From Tengunoibacter tsumagoiensis (lineage in GTDB: Bacteria > Chloroflexota > Ktedonobacteria > Ktedonobacterales > Ktedonobacteraceae): a stretch of 64,000 bases of DNA. The stretch's first letter is position 1; each line of letters opens with the position of its first letter. Below, piece after piece: positions 32,219 to 39,956 of this stretch. The notes under the pieces were generated by a model that searched no databases, had not been told where the DNA came from, and saw only the letters and a program-made list of their open reading frames with translations. Location of the stretch: positions 4,463,001 to 4,527,000 of the forward strand of contig NZ_BIFR01000001.1 of NCBI RefSeq assembly GCF_003967535.1, read 5' to 3'. Position numbers and translations under genes: made by a program.

Positions 32219-33118
32219 ATGCGTTTACGAAGAACTGAGCTATCAACGCCTGCCAGCAATACGCGAATGATGGAAAAGGCCGCCGCCAGTACGGCTGATC
32301 TCGTTCTGTTGGATTTAGAGGATGGTGTAGCCCCCAATGAGAAGGTGGCTGCTCGGGGCAAAGCTATCTGGGCTTTGAAAAATTTGGATTGGGGCAGAAA
32401 AACGCGAGCAGTACGTATCAATGATCTTGAAAGTGAGTATGCTTATCAGGATATTATTACGATTGTAGAGGAGGCTGGCTCTGCCCTGGAGCTGCTCATT
32501 GTGCCCAAGGTGAAGACTGCGTTCGATGTTCTGTGGGTCGATCGGCTCCTGACGCTCATTGAAAAACGCCTTCGATTAACCAGGCGGATCGGGCTGGAGG
32601 TGCTGATTGAAGAGGTGGAGGCAATGATCTGTATCGAGGAGATTGCCCGCTCTAGCTCACGCCTGGAAGCTTTAATCTTTGGTCCAGGAGACTATAGCGC
32701 CTCTCAAGGGATGGATAGCCGGGGCATCGAAGGCTCGGTTGAGGGCTATCCCGGCGACCTCTGGCATTATGCGCGCAATAAGATCGCTATTGCTGCACGA
32801 GCTGCTGGGATCGATGCTATCGATGGTGCTTATGCCGACTTTAAAAATGATCTCGGCTATCAACAACAATGTCTACATGCCCGGACACTTGGCTTTGTTG
32901 GGAAATGGGCCATCCACCCCAATCAACTTCCTATTGCCAATCTGGTCTTCTCTCCAACGCCAGAAGCGATCGCTGACGCCCGCCGTATCACTACTGCCTA
33001 TCAAGAGGCGCTGTCGCAGGGTCAGGGGGCCATTGCTCTCGATGGCAAAATGGTGGATGCAGCTATCGTCCGTAGCCTGAGTACTATCTTACAGAAAGCT
33101 GAACTGCTTGACCTCTAG
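32219..33118 (+). CDS. CitE-like / HpcH-HpaI aldolase family CoA-ester lyase
   Basis: A 299-residue TIM-barrel protein of the citrate lyase beta/malyl-CoA lyase family. Features are RTELSTPASNTRMMEKAA, DLVLLDLEDGVAP, the substrate-binding RINDLES, the magnesium-binding Glu in GLEVLIEEVEAM and Asp in FGPGDYSASQGM, IDGAYADFKND, and the C-terminal KWAIHPNQL. Members split (S)-malyl-CoA, citramalyl-CoA or citryl-CoA. With no citrate lyase alpha or gamma subunits next to it, a malyl/citramalyl-CoA lyase role is more likely than citrate lyase. ATG 32219 follows GAGAGGAG; an upstream start at 32192 has no site. Confidence 0.85.
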   Translation: MRLRRTELSTPASNTRMMEKAAASTADLVLLDLEDGVAPNEKVAARGKAIWALKNLDWGRKTRAVRINDLESEYAYQDIITIVEEAGSALELLIVPKVKTAFDVLWVDRLLTLIEKRLRLTRRIGLEVLIEEVEAMICIEEIARSSSRLEALIFGPGDYSASQGMDSRGIEGSVEGYPGDLWHYARNKIAIAARAAGIDAIDGAYADFKNDLGYQQQCLHARTLGFVGKWAIHPNQLPIANLVFSPTPEAIADARRITTAYQEALSQGQGAIALDGKMVDAAIVRSLSTILQKAELLDL

Positions 33119-33134
33119 TTAATTCTAGTGTCTC

Positions 33135-33178
33135 CTTGCTTGCATCCTGAACTATACACGTTGTACGATACAAGCAAG
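33135..33178 (+). terminator. Weak hairpin after the CitE-like gene
   Basis: CTTGCTTG (33135-33142) pairs with CAAGCAAG (33171-33178) across a long loop and there is no T-run. Confidence 0.35.
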
Positions 33179-33218
33179 AAGTAATGGATCGTGCGCTAAA
33201 TAATAAGGATCAGGCAAG

Positions 33219-33992
33219 ATGGAACCGTTATTTCAGCCCCAGACAGCAAAAAGACCACAACGCCAGGAAAAGGGAGCAACGCAAGTTCTTCCTGAGACGA
33301 CACTGGCCGCTGACCCGATGCCCTCAGGCGTGCCACCTGAAAAGATGGTGGTCGTTACGATTGCACGCCAGTTTGGCAGTGGTGGTTCAGAGGTTGCGCG
33401 CCTTGTAGCCCGCGCTGCCGGACTCAGTTATGTTGATCACACAATTATTCGCGAGGTTGGGCAGCGATTAGGCCTGGAGCCTCCACCACCATCTCTACGC
33501 ACTACACCCACGACAAATGTAGTTGGGCATATTCTTAAGGCAATTCAGGCCAGCACGCCTTTTACAGTCAATTACAATACGCTTGCAGATCCAACCACGT
33601 CAACAATGAGTAATTCACGTGAATTGGCCTATTTCCATCTCACGCAAAAGGTGATTCTTAATCTCGCCAGTCAGGGCAATACGGTCATTGTAGGACGTGG
33701 CTCTCAGTTCCTGCTCCGTAACGCCCCACGTACATTACATATCTCTATCTTTGCGCCCCTCCCCTATCGCCTGGAACATGTGATGCGTCAGTACCAACTC
33801 TCACGACCCGATGCAACCCGTTTATTAGAACAACGTGACTACGAACAAGAGAGCTATCTGCGCCGCTACTATGGAAATGATGGTCATCAACCTGGACTCT
33901 ATCATCTTTTGATTAATACCAGTCTCTTCTCATTCGAGTTAGCCGCCAATCTCATTCATCAAGCCCTCCCCGTAGTAACAAAGATGCCTTGA
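33219..33992 (+). CDS. Cytidylate-kinase-like family protein
   Basis: A 257-residue protein. The first about 42 residues are polar and probably disordered. From Met43 on it matches the cytidylate kinase-like family (PF13189). It has VVTIARQFGSGGSEVARLVARAAGLSYVDH, in which the GSGGS loop replaces a normal Walker A, IVGRGSQFLL, HISIFAPLPYRLEHVM, and RDYEQESYLRRYYG. These proteins are P-loop kinases of unsettled substrate. Translation could also start at Met43, but AAGGA precedes 33219. The next gene is convergent, so it is the last gene of its strand block. Confidence 0.8.
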   Translation: MEPLFQPQTAKRPQRQEKGATQVLPETTLAADPMPSGVPPEKMVVVTIARQFGSGGSEVARLVARAAGLSYVDHTIIREVGQRLGLEPPPPSLRTTPTTNVVGHILKAIQASTPFTVNYNTLADPTTSTMSNSRELAYFHLTQKVILNLASQGNTVIVGRGSQFLLRNAPRTLHISIFAPLPYRLEHVMRQYQLSRPDATRLLEQRDYEQESYLRRYYGNDGHQPGLYHLLINTSLFSFELAANLIHQALPVVTKMP

Positions 33993-33999
33993 TTGACTG

Positions 34000-34470
34000 T
34001 TATTCACTCTTTTGTTGAGCAATCGCTTCCAGGGTTTTGTCACTAATGCGATTGAGATTGCCTGCCAGATTTTTAAGAATGCTTGCACCAATCCCCTCGC
34101 CTTCGCGCACAAGTCCGAGCAGAAGATGCTCTGTGCCAACAAACGGAGCATTCAGTCGCTGTGCTTCTTCTATTGCCAACCTGATCACTTCTCTTGTGCG
34201 TGGAGTAATGCTCGATGGTCCACTAACAACTGTTTCACCCCGCCCAACAATATATTCGAGCGCTTTACGCACAGTCTCCAATTGCACGCCAAAGGATTTA
34301 AGCACTACACTTGCTACTGTCTCAACCTCATGCAAGATTCCAAGTAAGAGGTGCTCTGTGCCAATATAATTATGGTAAAAATAGTTGGCCTCTTCTTGTG
34401 CATGGTCCAGGATTTTCCTGGCGGATTCATTGAACTTTTCTAGCAAAGCCTGATCATCGATACTCATCAA
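34000..34470 (-). CDS. Stand-alone Clp N-terminal domain protein
   Basis: A 156-residue protein made of the double helical-repeat Clp N domain (PF02861). The two repeats are recognisable from NYIGTEHLLLGILHE and FVGTEHLLLGLVREGEG, with LAIEEAQRLNAPFVGTEHLL linking them. The AAA ATPase domains of ClpC/ClpA are absent and the gene ends cleanly. In ClpC the domain docks substrates and adaptors such as McsB or MecA, so a lone version could act as an adaptor or decoy. Similar single-domain proteins occur in actinobacteria and Chloroflexota. Confidence 0.9.
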   Translation of the reverse strand: MMSIDDQALLEKFNESARKILDHAQEEANYFYHNYIGTEHLLLGILHEVETVASVVLKSFGVQLETVRKALEYIVGRGETVVSGPSSITPRTREVIRLAIEEAQRLNAPFVGTEHLLLGLVREGEGIGASILKNLAGNLNRISDKTLEAIAQQKSE

Positions 34471-34633
34471 TATACCTCCTCTGCCTCAATGCAGACTGTT
34501 TCGTGTTCTCTTCAAAAATGCGTCCGTTAAAAAGTATACCATTACAGTCCCTTCAAAAAGGGGCATGAACAGCTATGTATTGCGCTGAACGGAGAAGAAT
34601 GCCTCCTTTTAGAGACGCAAAAATGAGAGGCGC

Positions 34634-34667
34634 AAAAAAAGGACGAGCGTCTCGAGCCGCTCGTCCT
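34634..34667 (-). terminator. Rho-independent terminator of the Arg-rich small protein gene
   Basis: AGGACGAGCG (34640-34649) pairs with CGCTCGTCCT (34658-34667) and is followed on the minus strand by seven T residues (plus A-run 34634-34640). Confidence 0.92.
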
Positions 34668-34685
34668 CTCTCTCATGGGCAACGT

Positions 34686-34874
34686 TTATGCTTCGGTCTC
34701 CTCAACCCAGATCATCATTCCACGGCGGAAGCGGCGCACACGGGTCACGCGCGGAGCCTGGAGCATGACTGCATTGTTTGCGTTCCGGCTGATCTGAGGG
34801 ACCCGCTGGACTTTCAAGTTCTCATTCTGGCGGGCCTTCATGGTCACATTCTTGTTCTTCTGAGTTGTCATCAT
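34686..34874 (-). CDS. Small Arg-rich protein of unknown function
   Basis: A 62-residue basic protein. The N-terminal half is Lys/Asn/Gln-rich (TTQKNKNVTMKARQNENLK), the middle has VPQISRNANNAVMLQAPR, then an arginine cluster VTRVRRFRRGM and an acidic WVEETEA end. ATG 34874 is chosen because AAAGGAGCAGACG precedes it; a longer frame reaching 35111 lacks a start signal. The composition suggests a nucleic-acid or ribosome-associated protein, but I recognise no family. The transcript appears to have an unusually long leader with duplicated hairpins, and a partial copy of the same sequence lies at its stop codon. Confidence 0.65.
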   Translation of the reverse strand: MMTTQKNKNVTMKARQNENLKVQRVPQISRNANNAVMLQAPRVTRVRRFRRGMMIWVEETEA

Positions 34875-35160
34875 CGTCTGCTCCTTTTCTTGTATTTTGA
34901 ACTGCTCTCGACGGCTCCTAAACAGGTTTATGGCTCGTCGAGACAAAACATTCAGATGAATGGGCTCTCTTGCGCTATACCACAACAGCTCTTTCATGGG
35001 CGATTCTCTTCTTCTCGCTCGCGTACGCACATCAGTACAAACGCTCATCTGTGCTAAAGGCCATAGAAAAACTACCTGCATAGAGCAAGCAGGCATCTTT
35101 TCGCCACACAAAAGGGCTTACAAGCGTTTAATGTACTGGTCTGGTCTGGGAATCTGCATG

Positions 35161-35192
35161 TCGGCTCATTGCTTTCTCACAGGCAACGCCGA
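35161..35192 (-). repeat. Leader hairpin repeat, copy A
   Basis: On the plus strand TCGGCTCATTGCTTTCTCAC then AGGCAACGCCGA. TCGGC/GCCGA and GCAA/TTGC pairs give a hairpin. Copy B at 35240-35271 is identical except at two loop positions; a partial copy (17 bp) lies at 34668-34684 next to the gene's stop codon. Confidence 0.85.
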
Positions 35193-35239
35193 TAGATGGA
35201 AACATTCAGTCCTGGAGAGGGTCTTTTCCAATACCGCGA

Positions 35240-35271
35240 TCGGCTCATTGCTTTCTCATGGGCAACGCCGA
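35240..35271 (-). repeat. Leader hairpin repeat, copy B
   Basis: Second copy of the 32-bp hairpin, 79 bp centre to centre from copy A, differing only as AT for CA-type changes in the loop (TCTCATGGGC instead of TCTCACAGGC). Confidence 0.85.
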
Positions 35272-35325
35272 CAGTGTGCGTTTGATTGGCACAGACGATC
35301 AATCATCCTGGGTAGAGGTTTTTCG

Positions 35326-35424
35326 TTAGAGGAATGCAGTACCGTCTTTTCTGCATTGGAGGCGTTCGGTACCACCTATCCAGAAAAACAGACGTGCCGC
35401 ATTATACATGTTACATTGCAGCAT
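35326..35424 (-). CDS. Possible leader peptide (32 residues)
   Basis: ATG 35424 is preceded by TTGGAGGTGCCAAC, a strong ribosome binding site at 6-7 bp spacing, and the frame runs 32 codons to TAA at 35326. The product begins MLQCNMYNAARLFF and contains GGTERLQCRKDG; it has no recognised motif. Its location between a good promoter and the repeat-hairpin region suggests a regulatory upstream ORF, but coding status is unproven. Confidence 0.4.
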   Translation of the reverse strand: MLQCNMYNAARLFFWIGGTERLQCRKDGTAFL

Positions 35425-35499
35425 GTTGGCACCTCCAATTATTTCTATCTAGATACGGCGGTAAAATAATAACAATCTTTTCTTATCTTTACGAAATTA

Positions 35500-35529
35500 A
35501 AGGTACCATAAGGTCAGCCAAAAAGTCAA
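35500..35529 (-). promoter_or_regulatory. Promoter of the leader/Arg-rich protein unit
   Basis: On the minus strand TTGACT (35524-35529), an 18-bp spacer and TACCTT (35500-35505). A second possible -10, TATAAT, lies near 35401-35406 inside the leader. Confidence 0.6.
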
Positions 35530-35636
35530 GGCTTTTTGCGGGCAATTTTCATTTTCCTGGCAAATTTCTCTTTTTTCCTGGTTTCTTTCTCACTTCTTGC
35601 AAAAAGCTGGCTGAATAGCATGGGATAACAGCTACT

Positions 35637-35672
35637 CAAAGAGGCCTTTTTTACCCCGAACAGACCTCTTTG
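35637..35672 (-). terminator. Terminator of the peptide ABC transporter operon
   Basis: CAAAGAGG (35637-35644) pairs with CCTCTTTG (35665-35672), 16 bp beyond the stop of the DppC-like gene. Confidence 0.65.
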
Positions 35673-35687
35673 ATGAGTACTCGGTCC

Positions 35688-36788
35688 TCAATCTTTCGCA
35701 CGTGGATCAAATGCATCTCGCAGGCCATCGCTTAAATAGGAGAGGGCCAGAACGATGAGAACCAGGACGCCAGCGGGCAATAATGCCTCCCATGGATGGA
35801 CGCTAAGCTCAACAGCTCCATCTGAGATCATCAGACCCAGACTGGCCCCGGGGGTCTGAACGCCCAGACCCAGCAGGCTCAATCCAGCCTCACCGACAAT
35901 CGTATTCACAATATTGAGGGTGGAAGAGATGACCACAATGCTAAAGAGATTAGGAATAATATGTCTCAGCAGGATGCGAATATCGCTGGTCCCTGAGGTA
36001 CGCGCAGCTTCTACAAATTGCTGCTCTTTAAGCTGTAGGGTCTGACCACGTACGTAACGTGCCATCAATGGCCAGACGGTAAAGGCAAGGGCAATCGAGA
36101 CCAGTAAAAGGCGAGCGTTGCCATTGGGACCAATAACTGGAATCTTCCCCAGGGTATCATTGGCGCGTGTTCCCAGGATGCCAACCAGCAGAATGGCAAA
36201 GAGGAGTCCTGGAAAAGCAAAAATTACATCCGCAAACCGTGCCAGAAGCTGATCGATCCAGCCACCATAATAGCCAGCAAGTACGCCAATGGTGATTCCA
36301 AGGACGACATCTACAACCTCAACTGCAAAGGCAACACAGATTGAGATCAACATTCCTTGCATCAATCGGGCAAACAGATCACGACCAATAGCATCGGTCC
36401 CCAACCAGTATTGCCCCGACGGGCCCTCGTCCTGCCGATCTGGCTCTTGATGCGAGAAGTTATGATAGACCTCCGAATGGATAATTCTTCCATTCACATT
36501 ACTTGTATAATCACTCCCAATATGCTGGTAGATCCATGGTCCAAACAGTGCAATCAAAATATACAAAACAATGATGCTCAGGCTAACCATCGCACGTTTG
36601 TCTTTACGGAGGCGACGCAGCGAATCACGAAATGGTGTTCCAGCATCTTTTTTTGAACCAACCTTCGGCTCCTTGCCATCCTGACCCTCTAAAACCACCA
36701 GCGACTCTACAGCTAGTGCATTCTCGATCTCTGTCTCGGCGGGCGGCAGAACCTCAGTACGCTCTTGTTCAGCATCATGTTGACTCAT
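35688..36788 (-). CDS. dppC: Oligopeptide/dipeptide ABC transporter permease (DppC/OppC-like)
   Basis: A 366-residue permease. An N-terminal cytoplasmic tail of about 65 acidic residues precedes the first membrane helix, then come five more helices. The periplasmic-side segment YWLGTDAIGRDLFARLMQGM and the cytoplasmic EAA loop (EAARTSGTSDIRILLRHIIPNL) identify the OppC/DppC family. ATG 36788 is preferred over the longer frame at 36866 because GAGGGAG precedes it and the longer version would overlap the DppB-like gene. It works with the DppB-like permease and lipoprotein encoded upstream to import peptides; the two ATPases are not in this operon. Confidence 0.9.
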   Translation of the reverse strand: MSQHDAEQERTEVLPPAETEIENALAVESLVVLEGQDGKEPKVGSKKDAGTPFRDSLRRLRKDKRAMVSLSIIVLYILIALFGPWIYQHIGSDYTSNVNGRIIHSEVYHNFSHQEPDRQDEGPSGQYWLGTDAIGRDLFARLMQGMLISICVAFAVEVVDVVLGITIGVLAGYYGGWIDQLLARFADVIFAFPGLLFAILLVGILGTRANDTLGKIPVIGPNGNARLLLVSIALAFTVWPLMARYVRGQTLQLKEQQFVEAARTSGTSDIRILLRHIIPNLFSIVVISSTLNIVNTIVGEAGLSLLGLGVQTPGASLGLMISDGAVELSVHPWEALLPAGVLVLIVLALSYLSDGLRDAFDPRAKD

Positions 36789-36804
36789 ATGCTCTGCTCC
36801 CTCT

Positions 36805-37764
36805 TTATTCAGCTTTAATACGTGGATCAACGACAGTATAGAGCAGATCTGAGATAAGATTCCCAAGCACTACACCAACTGCAAGAATAATGGTCGTGCC
36901 CTGCACTACAGGGTAGTCAAGATTGTTAATGGAATCAATGGTAATGCGTGCAATGCCTGGGATGGAGAAAACGTATTCCACAAAGAAGGCTCCCCCAACC
37001 AGAAAACCAATTGAAGTACCCAGAACAGTGATGAGAGGGATCAAGGCATTGCGAAATGCATGCCGATAATTGACAAGGCGCTCACTCAACCCCTTGGCAC
37101 GAGCGGTGCGTACATAATCCTGCCGCAAGACTTCTAGCATGCTTGTACGGGCTATGCGTGAGAAATAAGCCATACCCGCAGCGGCATAGACCAGGATGGG
37201 GACCAGTTTGTACTGAATATCGTTCCAGCTATACTGCCAGGGGTTTCCCCACTGTGCACTCGGCCAGGTCAGACCTGTGTTCTTGTCAATCCAGATAATG
37301 ACAAACTGTGCGAGAATTCCCAGGACAAAGAGTGGAACGGCATACACAATTAATGCCACACCCATATTGAGGGTATCAACCCAGGTATTAGCACGTATTG
37401 CCGAAATAACGCCAAGAGGAACCCCGATCACAATCTGCAAGAGAAGGGCCCAGAAGCCCAGTTCGGCTGAGATCGGAACTCCATCGCTCAGAATCGCCCA
37501 GACCGGCCGATTAATGGTCTTGAAGGAGGTCCCCAGATCAAAATGAAGCAGACGAATTAAAAAGTTCGCGTATTGCTGATACCAGGGTAGATCCAACCCG
37601 TAGTCATGCATCAGCTTCGCTTCCAGGGCTTTATTGGGGTGATCGCCAAGTAAGACTTGAATGGGGTTACCAGGGGCTGCATAACCAATGATAAACGTTA
37701 AAAATGTGACAACTAGAATCACAAAGAGGAGTCCGATCAGTCGTTTGATCAGGAACTGTACCAT
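36805..37764 (-). CDS. dppB: Oligopeptide/dipeptide ABC transporter permease (DppB/OppB-like)
   Basis: A 319-residue permease with six membrane helices. MVQFLIKRLIGLLFVILVVTFL and the motif HDYGLDLPWYQQYANFL at the N-terminal side are typical of DppB, and the EAA loop reads DYVRTARAKGLSERLVNYRHAFRNALIPL. It forms the heterodimeric channel with the DppC-like protein encoded 16 bp downstream. It is transcribed from the binding-protein gene upstream, across a hairpin at 37819-37850 that probably lowers its level relative to the binding protein. Confidence 0.9.
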   Translation of the reverse strand: MVQFLIKRLIGLLFVILVVTFLTFIIGYAAPGNPIQVLLGDHPNKALEAKLMHDYGLDLPWYQQYANFLIRLLHFDLGTSFKTINRPVWAILSDGVPISAELGFWALLLQIVIGVPLGVISAIRANTWVDTLNMGVALIVYAVPLFVLGILAQFVIIWIDKNTGLTWPSAQWGNPWQYSWNDIQYKLVPILVYAAAGMAYFSRIARTSMLEVLRQDYVRTARAKGLSERLVNYRHAFRNALIPLITVLGTSIGFLVGGAFFVEYVFSIPGIARITIDSINNLDYPVVQGTTIILAVGVVLGNLISDLLYTVVDPRIKAE

Positions 37765-37818
37765 ATTAAGCTCCTCACTCTTTCTACAGTCTTTGTTTGA
37801 AGTCCAAGAGATGGGGAA

Positions 37819-37850
37819 ACCGTCCGTAGCCTTTGTAGACCACGGACGGT
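37819..37850 (-). terminator. Intercistronic hairpin between binding protein and permease genes
   Basis: ACCGTCCGT (37819-37827) pairs with ACGGACGGT (37842-37850). It likely acts as a partial terminator or 3' stabiliser giving more binding protein than permease. Confidence 0.6.
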
Positions 37851-37903
37851 GAGATGATGCTTACCGCTCTGCATTTTTAGCTGCTTTTCAGCAGAGGCTC
37901 CAT

Positions 37904-39598
37904 CTATTGGGTGATGTAGACATCGCTCCAATCATCGGGCGGAAGCTGCTGCTGTGAGTTCAGATTAAAGCCATGAACATTGCTCTGTGTCAAAGACTGA
38001 GCTTTGAGCTGCCATAGTGGCAACCAGCCCACATCGTTGATGGTCTTCTGCTCAGCATCGTTGTACAGTTTGAGGCGGGCTGCGTTATCGGACTCAACAT
38101 CTGCCTTGACCAGCTCATCCTGTACCGCCTGCTGTTCAGTCGCTGCAGTTGAATTGTTCTGACCATAATTGAACTGGTTGTAATCGGTTCCCTTCTGATA
38201 GAAGGTTGAGAGCCAGTCCTGGGGATCGGGATAGTCGGCTGTCCAGTTAGCCTGCCACATCTGCAAAGGTCCCGCATTATTCTTGGTAGCGCTCTCCAAC
38301 TTCAACAGTTCGGCACGTGCAACACTGTTCACGGTAACGGTGACACCCAGGTTGTCCTGCCATTGCTGCTGAGCCTGATCAATCGCTTTTTTGAAGCCAG
38401 GATTCTTTGCATAGTAGGTCAGAGTAATTGGAGGTAAGGAGCTCAGACCCTCTTCCTTCAGGCCTTCAGCCAGCAACGTTTTGGCTTTATCAGGATTCCC
38501 TTTGGTGCTGGTAGTACCATCTGGTCCCTTCAGCTCCAGATCATATCCAGGCATTCCCTGAGGGATCATATGATTCGTTGCCGTGTAAGCTCCGCGAACA
38601 GCAGTTTTGACGATAATATCTTTGTTCAGAGCCAGCGCAAACGCCTGACGAATCTTGATATTATCAAATGGCTTCGCCAAATAGTTCATCGCAAGATAGC
38701 TGATTGAGAGCTGCGAAAGCTCACGAAACTGCTTATTGCTGCGCTCAGTCTCCAGGTTCTCTGGCGGAACTGGTGTATAATCCAACTGCTTCGACTGATA
38801 GGCACGATACATGGCAGCCTGATCGGTAAAGAAGGGGATCGAAAGCTTCTTCAAGCCTGGCTTTTTGCCATAGTAGGTATCGTTCGCTACCAATTCAATA
38901 CCCTTAGAATGCGAATAGCTCGCTACCTTGAAGGGTCCAGAACCAGCACCTTCGTCCAGATGGTCGGTCCACTGAGGACCGTAGCGCTCAACCAGTTTCT
39001 GGTTGACGACATAGGAGGTCGGATAGGAGAGAGCCTGGAGGAAATAGGCAGCTGGCTGGCTGATCTTGATCACAACAGTGTTGTCATCAGGAGCAGAGAG
39101 GCTATCGTCAATCAAAGTGGGGAGAGTTCCCGCATTTACTTTATCAAAATCTTTCAGAAGTTGAAGATAATAACTGACGTCCGATTTGGTTGCTGGCAAG
39201 ACGGTGCGGTTGATGCTATAAATCACATCTTTGGCGGTCAGAGGTGACCCATCGCTAAACTTCAATCCAGAGCGCAGCTTAAAGGTATAGGTCATCTGAT
39301 CAGATGAGACATTGTAGCTTTCTGCCAGCTGGGGTTTAACCTGCAATTTAGAATCTAAGGTTACCAGACCGGTATAAATACTCTGAATGGGGAAATTTGA
39401 ATCGGTATCTTCGACCAGAGCTGGATCAAGTGTTGCCACATCACCAACGACGGGATAGCGAAAAATCTGTTTGCTATCATCGGCCTTCGTGACGCTCGTC
39501 GGCGTGCTGGTAGTTGAACCACAGGCGGATAAGATCAGGGCTAAAGCACAAAGAAAACTTGAGAGAATCGGTACTGTTAATCTCTTACCAGGCTTCAT
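37904..39598 (-). CDS. dppA: Peptide ABC transporter substrate-binding lipoprotein (SBP_bac_5)
   Basis: A 564-residue family 5 solute-binding protein. The signal peptide ends in a lipobox (ALALILSACGS, lipidated Cys at about residue 27), so it is anchored outside the membrane. After it the pattern is FRYPVVGDVATLDPALVEDTDS, YTFKLRSGLKFSDGSPLTAKDVIYSINR, and IRQAFALALNKD. ATG 39598 is chosen because GAGGAGAAG precedes it and it gives a proper signal peptide; the longer frame to 39649 does not. It feeds peptides to the two permeases downstream. Specificity is not readable. Confidence 0.92.
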   Translation of the reverse strand: MKPGKRLTVPILSSFLCALALILSACGSTTSTPTSVTKADDSKQIFRYPVVGDVATLDPALVEDTDSNFPIQSIYTGLVTLDSKLQVKPQLAESYNVSSDQMTYTFKLRSGLKFSDGSPLTAKDVIYSINRTVLPATKSDVSYYLQLLKDFDKVNAGTLPTLIDDSLSAPDDNTVVIKISQPAAYFLQALSYPTSYVVNQKLVERYGPQWTDHLDEGAGSGPFKVASYSHSKGIELVANDTYYGKKPGLKKLSIPFFTDQAAMYRAYQSKQLDYTPVPPENLETERSNKQFRELSQLSISYLAMNYLAKPFDNIKIRQAFALALNKDIIVKTAVRGAYTATNHMIPQGMPGYDLELKGPDGTTSTKGNPDKAKTLLAEGLKEEGLSSLPPITLTYYAKNPGFKKAIDQAQQQWQDNLGVTVTVNSVARAELLKLESATKNNAGPLQMWQANWTADYPDPQDWLSTFYQKGTDYNQFNYGQNNSTAATEQQAVQDELVKADVESDNAARLKLYNDAEQKTINDVGWLPLWQLKAQSLTQSNVHGFNLNSQQQLPPDDWSDVYITQ

Positions 39599-39956
39599 AA
39601 GGTCGTCTTCTCCTCTACAACTTACAGCTGCTTCCAGGAATAAGCGCAATAAAAATAAGCTTGACTCGTACTATTTTCCAGGCTTAAACGAATTATTTCC
39701 CCCTTCTCATCTACACAACGCAATAATGCATTACATTGAAAAAAGAAGGTATAGTATGTACGCTAGAAAAAAGGGGAATCTCTCATACATTTTGCCATCT
39801 GACGCAGCTCAATCTCCCCTGCGTCGTGATGGGGATCAGATTTTTCATGATGGCTCTTTCCATACGTTTAATCAGTAATACAAGGGAAGAGTTTTTATGT
39901 TGATGGGTTTAATCCAGATCCTATGAATAAGATCCTATGAATAGAGGAGATATTTT
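39599..39956 (+). other. Divergent intergenic region (peptide transporter / PLD-like gene)
   Basis: This presumably holds promoters for both neighbours. A 13-bp direct repeat GATCCTATGAATA occurs at 39917-39929 and 39931-39943, just ahead of the ribosome binding site of the PLD-like gene. No gene is supported. Confidence 0.5.

Larger units (their letters stand above)
34875..35495 (-). promoter_or_regulatory. Long repeat-bearing leader of the Arg-rich small protein gene
   Basis: This is the region between the promoter at 35500-35529 and ATG 34874. It contains a short ORF (35326-35424) and two 32-bp hairpin repeats (35161-35192 and 35240-35271). No larger gene is supported here. Confidence 0.5.

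Noticed and set aside
34875..35111. Long form (141 residues) of the Arg-rich protein
   Set aside because: No start signal at 35111 and the added part has no protein-like features; AAAGGAG supports ATG 34874.
35340..35410. A T-box-like sequence (AGGTGGTACCG on the minus strand near 35372) in the leader of the Arg-rich protein gene
   Set aside because: No stem I with AGTA/GGTG marks, no specifier loop and no competing terminator with T-run; it falls inside the 32-codon ORF.
39471..39878. 135-residue plus-strand ORF over the peptide-binding protein start
   Set aside because: It is antisense to a convincing lipoprotein signal peptide and has no start signal.
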